Shown: piece by piece, positions 48,134-61,689 of the stretch
How positions within the stretch are numbered: position 1 is the first letter of the stretch
Layout of the letters: each line of letters opens with the position of its first letter
NCBI RefSeq assembly: GCF_013373865.1
Contig: NC_050476.1
Span: forward strand, 1,006,826 to 1,070,825
Direction: 5' to 3'
Source: Monomorium pharaonis
Lineage: Eukaryota; Arthropoda; Insecta; Hymenoptera; Formicidae
DNA length: 64,000 bases
Notes under the pieces: generated by a model
Told to the model about the DNA's origin: nothing
Database searches by the model: none
Seen by the model: the letters and a program-made list of their open reading frames with translations, nothing else
Translations under genes and position numbers: made by a program

Positions 48134-51100
48134 CTGCAAGCACACGGAAAACAGGTGTTTCGTTTAAATCCCAGGGGATACTCACTTTCCCGCGAGGCCG
48201 CGCTGCAACGGACGCTTACTCTGAGTCTTGATTTTGCCGCTGTGCTTCTTCTGCCTCGCCCGCGAGTTCTGAAACCAAACCTGCGTGACCCTTTTACTGA
48301 GACCGGTCACCTGGGCTATCCTCTCGAGGTCCTGCCCGTCGGGATTGCTGTCCATCTGGAAGTTGGCCTGCAAGACCGCGAGTTGCTCCTCGGTGAAGGT
48401 CGTCCTCACGCGCTTCGTCTTGCTGCCCTTGCCGCCGTGCTCGGAATCGCAATCCTCCGACGAGGAGGTATTGTTACCCTCGACTACGTCCAGATAGTGG
48501 GCCTTGCAGAGTAGCCGGGTGTCTAGCAGCGCGAATTGCTCGCCCGTAGACAGCTGACGAGAGCAGGCGTCGCAGGCGAAGCAGGCCAAGTGGTACACCC
48601 TGTCCTTAGCCCTCCTCACCCAGTCCCCAGCGCCCACGCTGCGCCCGCATTTCGCGCACTTCGCGCCGAACGTTCTGCAAAAATGCGAACGTGGCAGGGG
48701 ATTTCTCCCGTGTGAAAGCTGCACGTGTGACAATGCGCCGTCAAACTTTCTCAACGCGAGCGCGCGCGTCAAAAAAGTTAATCGACGCGCGTAATCAGCG
48801 ACAAAGAGGGCCCGATCGGTGTACCGGTGTACCGCCCATTTATCATCTACTTACCGTCATTCATCATTCATCGATTCGCGCGCGAGTCTCTCCTTTTGGA
48901 CGAAGGCGAGCGGTCAGCGAACGGCCAATAAACGCGCTGGCCGATTCGGTCGTGCGCGGACACGCGGACGAAAAACTATTTTTATCCCGCTGACGGCAGG
49001 TACACCCGGAGACCTCCGAGAGCGCGAGGACCCGGCGGCAAGTCCTGTCCTCATTAACATACTACTCAGCCACTCGATGTCCGCCCGACGAGGAGGCGTC
49101 GGAGCCTCCTCGGTTTAAGGATCGGTATCGCGCGCGATTTGAGAGGTAGATTACGTCGAGATTATTTCGATGTCTCAGTCGTGCGGCTTCCTGTCCCTGT
49201 ACAAATGGCTTGGCCTCTTTGAATCCCTGCCGACGAAATGCACGAGAAGAGGATCTAACGCTACAGAGGAAAAGAAGATCGAGGGGAACTGCGGAGAAAT
49301 AATTATCGGGGGCACCACGAGAGCAGCGCGAAGATAACTGAAACGTGAAATTTAGCGGAGATTGTGTCACGCATACAGGAGCGTATGCAAAAGAAAAAGA
49401 GAAAACGAAACGGGAAGAAGGGAGAACGAGGCGGAGGAAGAGAAAAAAGATTGATAAGAAATATACAGACATATAGGAAAGAAGGAAAGAAAAAGAAAGA
49501 GGGGGGAAGGAAAAAGTAAAGAGAAGCAAGAAGAAAAGCATAGAGATGAAGCAGAAGAAGTAGAAGAATGCATCAACGACCGATCGACCATGGCGTTATT
49601 GTATGGAAAAATATGGTAAGCTCATGGAGGGATTAGTCTTCACGTCTGCATAGTCATCGTCGCATGACGCGATGTTTTCGGGAGGATATTATTGGTTATG
49701 GTGATCTCGCGCAAAGGGCACGCCTAGGAGCTAGTTCGTACCGATCACGAACGATCGCTCTATATCGAAAAAAGCGTCTGATAACAATAATCTGATCCTA
49801 GATAATAATCCTTAAATTTTGGCGAAATTCAATCAAATGTTTGATTAATATAATTAAAATTAATTATTATTATCGAATGGTTTAGAACAATAAAGGTTGA
49901 CGAAATACCACGTTCTTTTTAGATTATATTTCTCAAATGAAAACTAAAAGTAAAACTTTAAAAACATAATACAAACTAAAGAGCGTTTTATCAGATGATA
50001 CAGCGGCTTTTATATCGTTTCGAATTTTGCAACAGTTAAAATTTATTATAGATATAATAAGCAAAAATATCTAATAAAATAAACCAACATAGTGGCCAGT
50101 AGTGCTACGTTTTTTTTTTCTTAACATAAATTATCTCTATAAAATACTTATAATTAATGTATATAAGGATTTCTAAAAGTCTTTCACTTTAATATAAAAT
50201 GTTTTTGTCGATTTATACAAAAATCGTATGCTGTTCCGCAAAATGTAACACGTAGCACGTACATACATGTAACAACATGTAGCAATATAATACAGATTAG
50301 ATTAGGTCACTGACTTAATAGATAGATCTAATGCTATGTCTTTTACCTTATAATAAATCAATATAATTTTTACTATCTTATATAATTTGTCTTACTCTCT
50401 GACAGATGTGTGCCAGTTTCCGCTGCATTCTGCTAATTTTCATGTTTAAAACCATATTATAAAAAAAATAAAAATAAAGAAGATATAAATAATACAAAGA
50501 AGTGCAATATTTGTGAAAAATAAGAGTATCGTAATTAAAGAGACTTATGTCAATATTAGCAAGTTTTAACTAATATATCGAAATTTATAAGGAATAATAA
50601 ATAATTAATAGTTTTCATACTAACATTTGATTAAAATTATTTCACCAAAATACCGTAACTATCATTTGGGCTCAATTATTATTACTAGACTCTTTTTCCA
50701 ATAATCTATCTTATTTTGATTATCTGTCTTCTAAAGCGACTATTTTCTAAATCACGAGAAATATTCTAATTTTGATAAATTCTAAATTATCTGCACGGTT
50801 TCTCTCCTTCTGCGGGGAAGAAATCTTCTCCGCATGTTTCCGCAAGAAGCAAATTTCGTGACACTAAGAAACCTTCCCCGATAACTTCCTGTACTCCCGA
50901 TAACACCGTAAAAATGTGAATCTGTTACCGTCCGATGAGTGCGTCGCCTCAGGTAAATAGTAGCGCCCGCTATCTTTCTCCCTTCTTTCCCCCGATCCAT
51001 CCCTCTACGTACCCCAGAAGAGCGAGGACTTAATGCACCGAGGAGGGCCAAGGGCGACGAGGGGAATCCCGTGTATCCGACGGCGACGGCGGCGGCGAGA

Positions 51101-51928
51101 GAACTGGTATTGGATATCTATAAATCTTCAGAGCCGTACGCGCGCGTCGGCTACCAAACGGCCCCGCCCTAATTTATTCATTTGTTCTTCCACATAGGCG
51201 GGCCCTATAAGTCAACGGGGGATTAAGTTGGGTGCTCGCTGGTACACGAGACGGCTGCGAGAGGAGCACAATCAAATCTCCGCCGGCATGTGAATCTTCG
51301 CGTCAAGGATCGAGGGTCCGGGGACGATTGCGCGAGGCGAAGTATATCGCATCGGTGACTCGAGTTAATTGCGTCTCAGTAGCAGCGTGCAGAACGAACA
51401 GCTCTCGTCATAATTTACACGGACGAGTACTTTGATACTTCTGGTGAACGATACCGGGGAACGCCAACGCGCGTGTAACATTATCGCTTCAATATATAAC
51501 GCGTTATTCGATTTACCCACGGACGTTTTTCGGCCGGCTCGGAGAACCGCGCGCGCTTATTATTTCGCTTCGTCGTTTCGAGTGTCCCGGCACCCGCGCG
51601 CGCTTGAGGTATACGGCCTTAAGTGCCGGCGAGGTGGAAAAGATAACGCCGCGATTATGGCGACAGGTGGTCCCAAGTGTCGGGCTTCTGTATCGACCGC
51701 GCCGAATCGTGAAAACTGGAATCTCAACGTGAGGGAAACCGCTAATAGAGCGATTTTTGCCGCGGCCACGAATAACTTCGACACCCGAGCTCTTCTTTTT
51801 TCGGTCGAAACGCACGAAAGCGACAAAAGCGGGGAAAGGGTTGAGGAGGGAGGATCCCGGGCCTCGGCGTCGAGAGGACGTGCGGGTCTCGGGGTCGAGT
51901 GAATATTTATTAATTTCAAAGACCACTC

Positions 51929-51966
<38 letters not shown>

Positions 51967-54900
51967 CCTCGCTCGCTTGCTCAAAGAAAAGAAGCACCGC
52001 GCTGTGCGCACTCAGATGAAGGCGGGAAGAAGGAACGATTCGAGGATCGCAGCTGGCTTCGGTGCCTTACGAGGCGAATTCCTCAGTCCTCCGGAACACT
52101 GACACTAGGCAGTCCCATCTCGAGTGACTCGGCACCCACATATACACGTACGCGTATATTTGGTATACGGAATCACGAAGCGCGAAGTAACCCGCTTTCG
52201 GGACATTGATAAATTAATGATAGCCGGGCGATTCCTTCCCCTCCCACCAACTATATCGTGCCATCCTAGCGTGTTATTTTTCGTATCGTCAGACCTTTCG
52301 AGCCGCCCGTCTCTCTTTCTCTTTCTATCGCCCGGACACAACTTGAGAAATGCTTCGTAAGTATCGCGTAACGAAAGATACGTCTAAGGTATATAAACGG
52401 ATTACGCGTGCGTCTTAAGGGGGTTGGGCAAAAATGACGCGGGAAGGCGTAAAAGCGAGATGAGGATACCTCGGCTTCGCGCGAGAGTATTTATTTTTTT
52501 CCGCGTTTGCCGCGCGCGCGCGCGAGACAGTGAGACGTCGAGACGTCAACGTGACTCCGCAGCTCGTGCTGTGCGTGAGCATGCGTGATACACGAATGCA
52601 CGGTGACGTGAATAGCCGGCTATACGTGAGGTCCGTACACCGGGGTAGGAGGCAGGGGGAGGGGGAGGGGAAGAAGAAGAAGACGAGGAGAGGCAGACTA
52701 CATTGGAAGACATTAATCACCCAATGGCGACTCTCTCGCGAGCGCACATCTCGGACACCCAATACGCGCGCTTATGGATGTCTATCGATGTAGAAATACC
52801 ACACATCCGTGTACCCAACACGCGCGGACCCGTGAAGCCACGTGACTCGGGGGAGACGCGCGGTTCGCGCGATCGACGATCCAGCCTGTGCCTGTTTCGC
52901 GCGAAGAACAAAGGAATCCTTAGCGGGTCAACGCGGTGCGGAACTGAATATCTCTGGACGATACCACTGTCCACCGAGGCTGCCTTCGGGAAACGCATCT
53001 ACATCGTTCATTAGACGTAAATTAAAGATAGATTAATGCAATAGCGCTGCAATAACGCGTTCCTCGAACGTAGTCTGAGTCTTCCATAGAATCGGACGGA
53101 TTTAAATTTTCCGTGTGACAAAATCCTTGCCAGGCCGGTGACGGAAACAGGAGGGTAGGAGGAAAGAAGAGGGTGGCGCGATCACGGTAGCCAAATCGCG
53201 TCCTCCTAAGCCGGGCTCTAAGCCGACTCGATCTCGAATCGCGTCAGCGGGGGGGCGTTCGCGTATAAGTTGCCCTCGACGAAGCGGGTTATTCCTGGCC
53301 TCATCGATAACGTCCGATAATCCTCTTCTTCCCTCCCTTCTTTCTCCCTTTCCTTCCCGCCGTTAGCAACATGCGGAATGCGGATCCGTGCGCAGAGGAC
53401 AAGTTGACCCCTCCCCCTTCGCGTCTTGCAGATCAAACGAACGATCCGTCATATGAGGATGCGAAGCGACGTCCGCGCGTCCAAAGTCTGGGATAGATTT
53501 CCGGGATAGCGGGATTCCAATCAGAAACCGCTTGCCGCTAAATGCAACTCTCTCTCTCTCTCTCTCTCTTTCGCTGCGCCGAAGAGGGATGAGAGGGTAA
53601 TATTGGCATACAAATGTTTATCACTTACAGGGCGTAATCGTGTCTGCAGTAGAGCAGCCTGCCGCGCAGGAAGCACGAGTGTTGGTCGTGCAGGGGCCTT
53701 GCACAGGCGCAACACTTTAGGCATCTGGAGTGGTAGGTACGACCCCCTACGCACAAGACGGTGCGCTCGCGTACACTCTCCCCACAGCCGCCGCAGTCCA
53801 TCTCCATAGCATCTCCGTATCCGCTATCACCGGCGCTTTTCTTCGCGACGGCAACGTTGTTATTGTTGTTACTGGTGTTATTATTATTATTGTTGTTGTT
53901 ATTGTTGTTGTTGTTGTTTTTATTGTTATTAACCTTCGGACACAAGACGCCGTCCGCGCATTTGGGCTCCGCCTCCATTTCAGTCTGCAAGAATGTGCAG
54001 TAACAGATGTGATAAAATTTTCATCCCAGAATGCTACTGTAGCTACTGAATTTTCACTCAAGTATTAAGTTTAGCATGGTTTTTGTTATTAACATTTTGA
54101 TAATGTAAAAATAACTTTTATAATAAAATTTTTTTCAAAGTAATGTTGACTATAGAATTTATCGCAATCCATAAAGTAGACATAGAAAAGTATTAAAAAA
54201 TATTCTTAATCGTGTAAACAAATTTTTCAAATAGTGTTAATGTAAGAGAAATGTGAATAGCAAAGAGAATCCAAGAAACTGTCATGCGAAGTTGTTTTTC
54301 CTAATGTTGCGCGTGAGAAAACAGGTTTATCTGAGCGGTAATTAACGGTAATTTAACAAGATAATGTTTATATATATACAATATGTCGTACGCAAATCGT
54401 AAAAGAAGAGAAAGTGGAAAACGTAAAGATGGGAACCGATATGGAACGAGCATCGTTTCGAAGTCGGTGAGGAGACATCTGACTCCGGTCAGAGGGACCC
54501 CAAATCTGCCGATTAATGCTCGGCAAAGTGAAATAATGGACGATCTGCCGCTTCGGGGGCCGCCGGGCCGCGCCGAGTGATAAATGATCCCTCGTGCCTC
54601 GACGACGCATAATCGTATTCACGCAAATCCACGAAATTGCCGCGCGCGCGATGGTCTAATTATCCGGCGGGTTCGTGATCTTGAGATCCCTAAATTGGCG
54701 CCGGTTATCCATGAAACTTATCACCGTTACGTATTTGCTCTTATCGAACACTAGAACGAAAAGATTTTTCTATTAGAATTAAAGAATCATGGTAATTGTG
54801 AGACAACATAGACTTCGAAGAATTTCACTTTGCGCTGAAAGAAAAAGTTACTTTAAATAAATTTATTATTAGTACTGTTTAAAATTATTATTTTATATTA

Positions 54901-57900
54901 AACAAGTAATATTCACTTGTTTGATGTAAATAAGTTATTTGAATAGCAATTTTATCAGCTCTTGAATAGCTTTTTTAATTTCTACTAAAATTATAATGAA
55001 ATTCTTTAAAAAGATGAAAAAAATTCCAAGAAACACGATCATGGATCGCGATACAGTGATACACGTTATCTCGAGCCGGTTATTAGAGCTACGTCGCGAT
55101 TAATAACGATCGTTAATATCATCCGCATCGGCGATATTCTTTTTCTGCTGACGATGGCCAGGCCGACGGCGGCGCTCATTGTGCGATGTGTCGCCGGAGA
55201 TAAACGTGGTAAGATACCGTCTATCAGATCCGCGCGCGGATTTCTTATTTCGCCGTGCCCCGTCACGGCACGCGCGCACACGCCGGATCGTATGCAGATC
55301 GTACGTGATACCCGATAATATTAATTGGCACGCGAGCAGCGTGCAAGGGTATTGTTCACACCGGGAGGTGTGTGATGAGTTAATTACTTCGGGCGAGATT
55401 GCATTCGCGCGCTCTTTACTCCCGCACCAATTATAGGATAAAATTTCTTTCGAGAAATATGTAAGAATATGAAAGAAATATATACATATAGGCTGTGAAA
55501 GAAAAATTTAAATATAACAAAAAAATGTATAAAAAATGCGGGAAACGTGTATATAGAATGAGTTGAAGAAGAGAAAGGAATAAGGCTAAAGAAAGAGGGA
55601 TAAGAATAAAAGTGTAAAATAAGATTTTGACAATGTATTCTAACAATGTGATAAAAAATATAATGTAACTTTAGCGCTTGCGTCAATGTCAATTTTACTT
55701 TAAGTCATGTATTATTCTAACAACTAAAGAAAATAAAAAATAAGTTTAATTGAGTTTAAAGTTACGCTTAACATTAAAGCAAACAGGTATAATTAAAGAT
55801 ATAAATGTCAAAAGCTATGTTAAGTAAGTTACAAGTAAGGAAAGATAATGTATAAATGCACGGAAAGAATTTTAATTTTGAAATCAAGAAAAGACCAATG
55901 ATCACAACAGATTTTAGTGCTCAAATAAATATTTCATATGTAATTTTATATATTTTTTCTTTTCCAATTGTGCGCCGTTACTTTCGGTCTTAAAATGCAG
56001 TTTTAAATTAATTCAGAATAGCAATATCACTATAATAAATTGATAATTTACTTATTAATATCTAATAAAAAATATTACCTCAACTAGAATAATTTTTTCG
56101 CAGCAAATTCTTTATAGTTTTTTACGCTGCAGAAATTTTATAGAAAATTGTTAGTGCTGTTGCCCTCTTTTCTCAATTTTTATGTTATACACTTTATGGT
56201 CTATGTGTATTAATTATTTTTGCTAAAATATCTGATTTTGTCAGATATAGACCTAAAAATAATTTTGTAGAACACTCAAAGTAACTATATCACAACCTTT
56301 TGCAATATTGCTCGACATGCCTAAATTATGCTTCATAATTATTTTAATGACCCAACAAGATTATTTTCAGGATCATGTAAGTTGATAAATACTTTATAAT
56401 CATTAAGTTTAAGGTACGGATGAATGTGTATGGTTAAGTGGTGTCCTAAATGTTATTATCAAGTCACATCTTAAATATATACGCTTAGCACTATCATTCT
56501 CGATTTTTTTGCCGAAATAAGAGCATTATTTTTGAACTGAGAATCTGGGAGGGCAAGGAGCGATAGCAAATGTATGGTACATCGGGGAGAAACACGAAAA
56601 ATTTCATGTCGCAGCCGCGTCAAACATCTGGAAAGATGACGCGCGACCGCGACGGCCAATTTCGAGGATCCTTCCGCTTCGTCCACCTCGCATCACGTTG
56701 GAACTCAACGTTCCACGCTCGATTCTACACGCGGGACCGCGGTGTAATCATTTCATGTGCACAACCGGACAGCTATTGATTTATGACTCGCCCGAAGGCA
56801 AAGCGCTGAACTTCCCACTTGTGATTTATGCCTCGTGGCTTTTCTCTATCTTCTCTCGCGTGTAAGAAACCACCTTCGCATACGCGCTGCGTATCGCATA
56901 TACCCGCGAGTCGCGATACCTCGATTTATTAGTATCGTCGCACCGGGCGATGAGTTTTAAGTGTCGTGCAGCAAAAGCTCGCGAAAGAAGGCGCTTCCAG
57001 TCGCGGGATGACTGGACGGAAAAAATCGTCGGAACGGGTTATACGAATGGCGGAAGGCAACGGCCCGAAAGGTACGGACATCCAAACGAATGTCTAACAC
57101 TGATCAAGATGGATTTATGCTAATTCCAAGCGTTCGAATTAACGCGTGAATGGGCGCGGACAATGTACAAATTAACGGGAATAAATAGCGACTCGAAGAA
57201 GGGAAAGAGAATAACGCGTTACGCGCAATTTTCCAGGGTAACTAATGAACGAGCAACGTCGCCTCTCGTCGTTAAATAAGGATGTCCACCAAATGTATTA
57301 ACACCAGGGAGTCTCCTAGGTGGAATGGGCTTGACCGTGAAATTTCATCGTACCTGTCCGAATTTATGGTCATCGTCGACCCAACTGTCCCTGCGCTCAG
57401 ACAGGTCAGTTCTAGAACAGGAATTAGACTGAAGGAATTTAGCCTTTCTTTAAGAAATTCCTTAAAAGTCGTCGTTCAGGCTGTCCCGCAAGTAGAACGA
57501 TAAATGATTTTCTGATGCAATTCGAGGCGCGGAGAACTTTCTTCATTAATCAGTATGTTTCACGAAAGTAAAGCAATAGATGGCCGAGCAAAACATAACG
57601 AATATCGAATCTGGATTCTTCGCCGCTCATAAATTATCAACGTCCACCAGTGCAAATACGTGGCTCGCGCCACGTGTGTGCGCTCCCCCTTTCACTCTTC
57701 CGTTCGCGTTGAAGAAAAGATTAAGATCTATCAAATATTCTCCCAGGCGAGTCCGAACTGACGAGTATCCCATTTTCGTGCCGCGCCGTTGCTCCTTTTG
57801 GAGCGCGCCTTCTGCAATCAGCGAACGGGTGAGAAAGAATAATAGGTCCTATTTTTTATTCGTCAACGAGCCAACGCAGCGAGCCAGCGGTGGATGCAGA

Positions 57901-58482
57901 TGAGCTGACAAAGTGAGAAATGTGGAGGAGGCGAAGTCGGGGCCCAGACTACGCGAACCTCTCGAGACTATATGCTGGATCGACTACCGGATACATCGGC
58001 GAGCTACCGAACGCCCTTCTCGCAATTTTGATGTTACGCATAAAACGATGATGTCTAATCAAACGACAAGTTAATCCGACAAGTAAAACAATGCTTCTGT
58101 TAGATTTCAACTAATCCTGGTATAAAATTATAGTAATAGTTATAGAGCTTTATCGTATTGACCCTCCCAAACAATAATAGTATAAGAAATTCGAACAAAA
58201 CATTAGGGTTAATTGACCGTGCTTTATAACTACACTACTAAACTGCTACAATAAGTTATATGTAAAACAAATCTATTTCTTCTCATTCTAACTTATTGTA
58301 TCAGTTTAGCGGTGCAGCTATACAGAACAGACCATGTGTTTTTCTTTTTTTTTTCGTGTTTTTGTTATTCAAGAATCCTGCTAGAAAAGTAACAGAAATA
58401 GAATAAAAGTCGACACGTAGAGAATTTAAAGATTGGTCACTTACGCATCAAGCTGCGTTCGGAGGCGAGGACCTACCTTCAT
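47925..58482 (-). CDS. Second Awh/Lhx6/8-class LIM-homeodomain gene (inverted paralogue)
   Basis: Coding exons on the minus strand are 58482-58477, 53984-53629, 48674-48220 and 48133-47925; phases agree and give 341 aa. LIM1 (C66 to D118) reads [15 protein letters not shown] through CRHDYA. LIM2 (C127 to H180) and the homeodomain (about 207-266, ending [13 protein letters not shown]) are almost the same as in the plus-strand Awh gene. Differences are an Asn tract before LIM1 with the leader PKCADGVLC, no intron between LIM2 and homeodomain, and a C-terminus with HHSPPMHHHP, GAYLGGYQVS, repeated LTP units and a final QFCHPAG. The MDELSQDS tail is absent. It presumably binds DNA and LIM-binding cofactors like its neighbour; a separate role is unknown. 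Confidence 0.93.
48220..48674 (-). CDS. LIM-homeobox paralogue, exon 3: LIM2 and homeodomain fused
   Basis: A single 455-nt exon, from acceptor TTTTTGCAG to donor GTAAGC, encodes [18 protein letters not shown] to [17 protein letters not shown], then [19 protein letters not shown] to [19 protein letters not shown]. The plus-strand gene interrupts the same place with a 646-bp intron. Confidence 0.96.
48675..53628 (-). other. Intron 2 of the paralogue (5 kb), no other gene seen
   Basis: CpG-rich blocks at 48.7-49.7 and 50.8-53.6 kb flank an AT-rich block at 49.8-50.75 kb. (CT)n tracts lie at about 51933-51962 and 53547-53570. Open frames up to about 159 aa are of low complexity or repeat-driven. 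Confidence 0.45.
53629..53984 (-). CDS. LIM-homeobox paralogue, exon 2: Asn tract and LIM1
   Basis: The acceptor is TTCTTGCAG and the donor GTAAGT, with the same phases as Awh exon 2. It starts Thr-Glu-Met-Glu, then an AAC/AAT tract of about 25 Asn codons with a few Lys, Thr and Ser interruptions (about 53854-53930), then SGYGDAMEMDCGGCGESV and the rest of LIM1. Confidence 0.95.
53985..58476 (-). other. Intron 1 of the paralogue (4.5 kb), no other gene seen
   Basis: AT-rich DNA with CpG-rich islands at about 54.4-54.7, 55.05-55.4 and 56.55-58.0 kb. It holds a MITE-like copy at about 56225-56395. Confidence 0.4.
56225..56395. mobile_element. MITE-like element, copy E
   Basis: TCAGATATAGACCTAAAAAT and AATTTTGTAGAACACTCAAA on the left; CTTTTGCAATATTGC in the centre; TTTTAATGACCCAACAAGAT and TATTTTCAGGATC on the right. 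This matches the family order of copies A to C. Confidence 0.65.
58477..58482 (-). CDS. Proposed first coding exon of the paralogue (Met-Lys)
   Basis: On the minus strand ATGAAG is followed by the donor GTAGGT (plus strand 58471-58476). As in Awh, joining to the phase-0 Thr-Glu exon gives MKTE. The intron is 4.5 kb. The call rests on the parallel with Awh and the splice consensus. Confidence 0.65.
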
Positions 58483-59659
58483 AATTACGCGATCAATCCA
58501 GAGGCGCGATTACGCACTTCTCCGCTTCTTCATTTCGGAGTAACCTCGTATTACTCGCGCGCTCTTACGCCCTCTCCTCACCCCCTTTTCCGCATGTATT
58601 GTCGAGTCCGCGAACCAAGTTTTTTCCACCAATCTATAATATCTATCCCACAGATTTATGCCGCGGCTCGGCTCGCTCGGCCCGATCATCCGTCATTCGT
58701 TCGCGCAGAAGCGAGAGCCGCGACTCCGGCAAAGAATCGAAACAGCGCCCTGCCCCGATCGGTGCTAAGAGAAGACTGACATACTCGGTTTTGCCCCTAC
58801 CACGGCGCTCGGATGGGCGCTGGGATGGGCGATGGAAGCGTGCAGTGCGTGGGGATGGTCGGCACTCACACAGTCGCACACGTGGCCCAACATTCATGTG
58901 TCAATGACAGCCCCGGGCCTGATCTACCATGAGAGAGTGCACACACTATACAGATAAGAAACATTGCCGAGATCCATTTCCGCCCTACAATCAAAATCCT
59001 GGATCGACATCGTAATTGCGAATGAGTTGACACCTTGCCGCTTGATAGACATGGGAAGAAAACGGCGTGGAATATTTCGCGGTATCTTGCACGAAGAGAG
59101 GAACCATCGGAGCTGTCGTACACACCGATGCAACAACTCACGGGCTCGCGCTACATATGTGTCGGGTGTTGCGAGGGGGGTTGCGAGAGACAGATAGGTG
59201 TTGATAATAGGTGGCAGAGTCACGGAGAGGATCGGGAACTCCGACCAGGACGTACGTCCGGGGTAAGCGCCAGTCGGAGAAGCTCCGCCCACGGTGCCCG
59301 CCCATGATTCCCCCTCGTAGAGCGGGAGGGTTCACGATCCTCTCCGGAACGGCGCGGCGCAGGGACGCGTGTGGAGTAGAGATGGGGATGCACGGTCCCG
59401 CGGCAGCGCCGGTAGACGATGAATCGTGTCGCGCAAGCGACTGGGGTACCTTATTGTCGACAGCCAAACTGCCGAATGGAATTTCAACGGTGATTCGCAA
59501 ACTCCCGAGTCTTCGACGCAAACTTCGTTTGCGAGTCGCTGGGGCACATCCGATATCTCGCGCCGCACACTCCGACGTGGAAGTATGCGCTCCCATCGAG
59601 TTTGCCGAGAGCCATCGCGAAATGGTTCTTCGTACATAAGGGAAGAGCGATTTTTACTA

Positions 59660-59835
59660 AAGTATCTAAAAATTTAATAGATTCCAGATTTAAAAGTAAT
59701 TTTGCTGGATCAACAAATATATAGGTACTAGTCGTACCTAGGACGTTCAAGTGTGATAAACAATGCTGCAAACAATTTTGATATTCTAGCAACTAGTTTA
59801 AGTATCCTATATAAGTATTTTAATAGTCTAAGACT
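59660..59835. mobile_element. MITE-like element, copy F
   Basis: CTAAAAATTTAATAGATTCC, AATTTTGCTGGATCAACAAA, GACGTTCAAGTGTGATAAAC and ATGCTGCAAACAATTTTGAT, ending near TTTTAATAGTCTAAGAC. It shares the GTTCAAGTRTGATAAACAAT core with copy G. Confidence 0.7.
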
Positions 59836-59984
59836 TATTTGCACCAATGTGCTTTAAATTTTTTAAAATTAAAGAAAGAAATTAAAGTAAACCAAGTTTA
59901 AAGTTAAAATAAAAACAAGTATAGATTGTGTTGCGTAAATTAACAAGGAAAGATTGTAAAGATGCACAAAAAGAATATTTTTGC

Positions 59985-60262
59985 TAAAGTACTAGAAAAT
60001 TTAGTTATATACAAAAATAAAATTTTTTTTAGATAAAGATTAATATGTAGAACGTTCAAGTATGATAAACAATATGCTGCAAACAATTTTTGCATTCTAG
60101 CACAATCAGTTTGAACATTGTGCATAATTATTTTAATAGTCTAATTCTCTTTGAACTAAGAAAAGATAGTTTTAAAATTAGTTTAACTTACATTAGTAAA
60201 AACAAAATTATTTTCAGATCTGTATCTAATTAAAGTTTTCAGATACTTTTTTGCGCTATGGT
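59985..60262. mobile_element. MITE-like element, copy G
   Basis: The left end is AGAAAATTTAGTTATATACA and the right end TTTTCAGATCTGTATCTAAT, TAAAGTTTTCAGATAC. The core is GTAGAACGTTCAAGTATGAT and GCTGCAAACAATTTTTGCAT. The right half carries extra sequence relative to copy A. Confidence 0.7.
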
Positions 60263-61689
60263 CTAAAATCTTCGGTATCGTCATTCATCTTGTTTTTTTT
60301 TATCAAATTATGTTTTTCTATCAATCTTTCATCCCTTCTAGGCGAGCGTGACAGAATGGAGAAACGTTTAATATAATTTTATGTTAATCACGTATCGAGA
60401 ATAAGAAATGGACTCTCCTCTTTCATTCGGATAAATATGAGTTTTCGAGGAAGTTCGAGAAGCACCTGTTTGTATTTTCACCGCGCCGCGGCCCGAGCCG
60501 TAAATCATCCCCGAATAGACCGGCGGCTTTTATCACCGACGGCTATCCTACCCCGCCTATGTACCGCTTCTATCTCTCCGCGTCACCACGCACACAGGTG
60601 CAACGCGATGCGTTTATAGCATGTTCGGCGTGGACGACGCTGCGGACGCGTGTATCCATGTCCACGCCCAAAATGAATATGAATTTCTTTCGCGTCGTGG
60701 AAAACTGTCAAACGGGTCTCCCAGCCCTGTCACCCGTATGTTTTATTGCCGGACGATCGGTGATCCGTGAAATGTCGCGATCCTTAAACGCTTCGGGAAG
60801 ATGGAACTTCGATCGATGAACCGCCGTGCTATCAAACCGATCGTATTCCGTATCGCAATTCTGTACAAAGAGGATTGTCTCTTAAAACATAAAATTATAA
60901 TCATAGAATTATAATTCTATTTAGTAAAATTTGTTAAAATTTAGTAAAATTTTGCTGTCCGGTTTGCCCTACGATTACCATAATTTTAAAGGTAAATTCT
61001 AGGAGAAATTTTCTCTGTGTACCGAGATATTGTGCAAAATATCGAGAATCGCGCACAATTTCCGCGGCATTTCGAAACTGCATTTGTGGCAGGCTCGGCG
61101 CATGAGGAAGGAGAAGACGGAATGGGGATGCAGGAGACGCATCCAGCGTGCATTTCCGAGAGTTTGCGCGCGTCGGTGCCTTTATTTATTAACTCGAAGC
61201 AGGCGCGTAAAACCGTGTAAATTTACCTACGTGCGCCAAGTTCATCCGTGTCGCCTCGCGCGAACGCTTCGGGAACGGGCCATTAGTAACGCTTACCCGG
61301 CATAAAGCGAGAAAAATGGCGGTCGAATTATTCCGGTGGCGAAGCCAACTGTGAACAAAGGTCCTTCCTCGCGAGAGAGAGACAGCCTCGCAGGATCTTC
61401 TCTTTCTCGTATCACGAACCCCCGCGGGGTTCCACCTCGTCTCCGTCGGTGCCGAACAAATCGAAGGCGACAACGCGACGGTCCTGCATCCATGAGCTGC
61501 GTTCCGTACGAGCCCATTAATCGAGGCGCGATCGAGAGCCCAAGCGACCGAGTCGATGGTCACCGAGGAATACATACCGAGGCGATACGGCAGTCACGTG
61601 CATCCACGAGGAAAAAATTGGATAATTAATAACCACAGTCACGAGTATTTTGAGAGTACCAGCGTCCCTACACAAAAAGAATAATTTCA

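Noticed and set aside
47937..48514. Plus-strand frames opposite the LIM2/homeodomain and C-terminal exons
   Set aside because: They are antisense shadows of the minus-strand paralogue, which has zinc ligands and a homeodomain.
51432..52209. Overlapping open frames of 137-156 aa in a CpG-rich intron
   Set aside because: Frames on both strands overlap and run through a CT tract; no domain and no matching splice structure.
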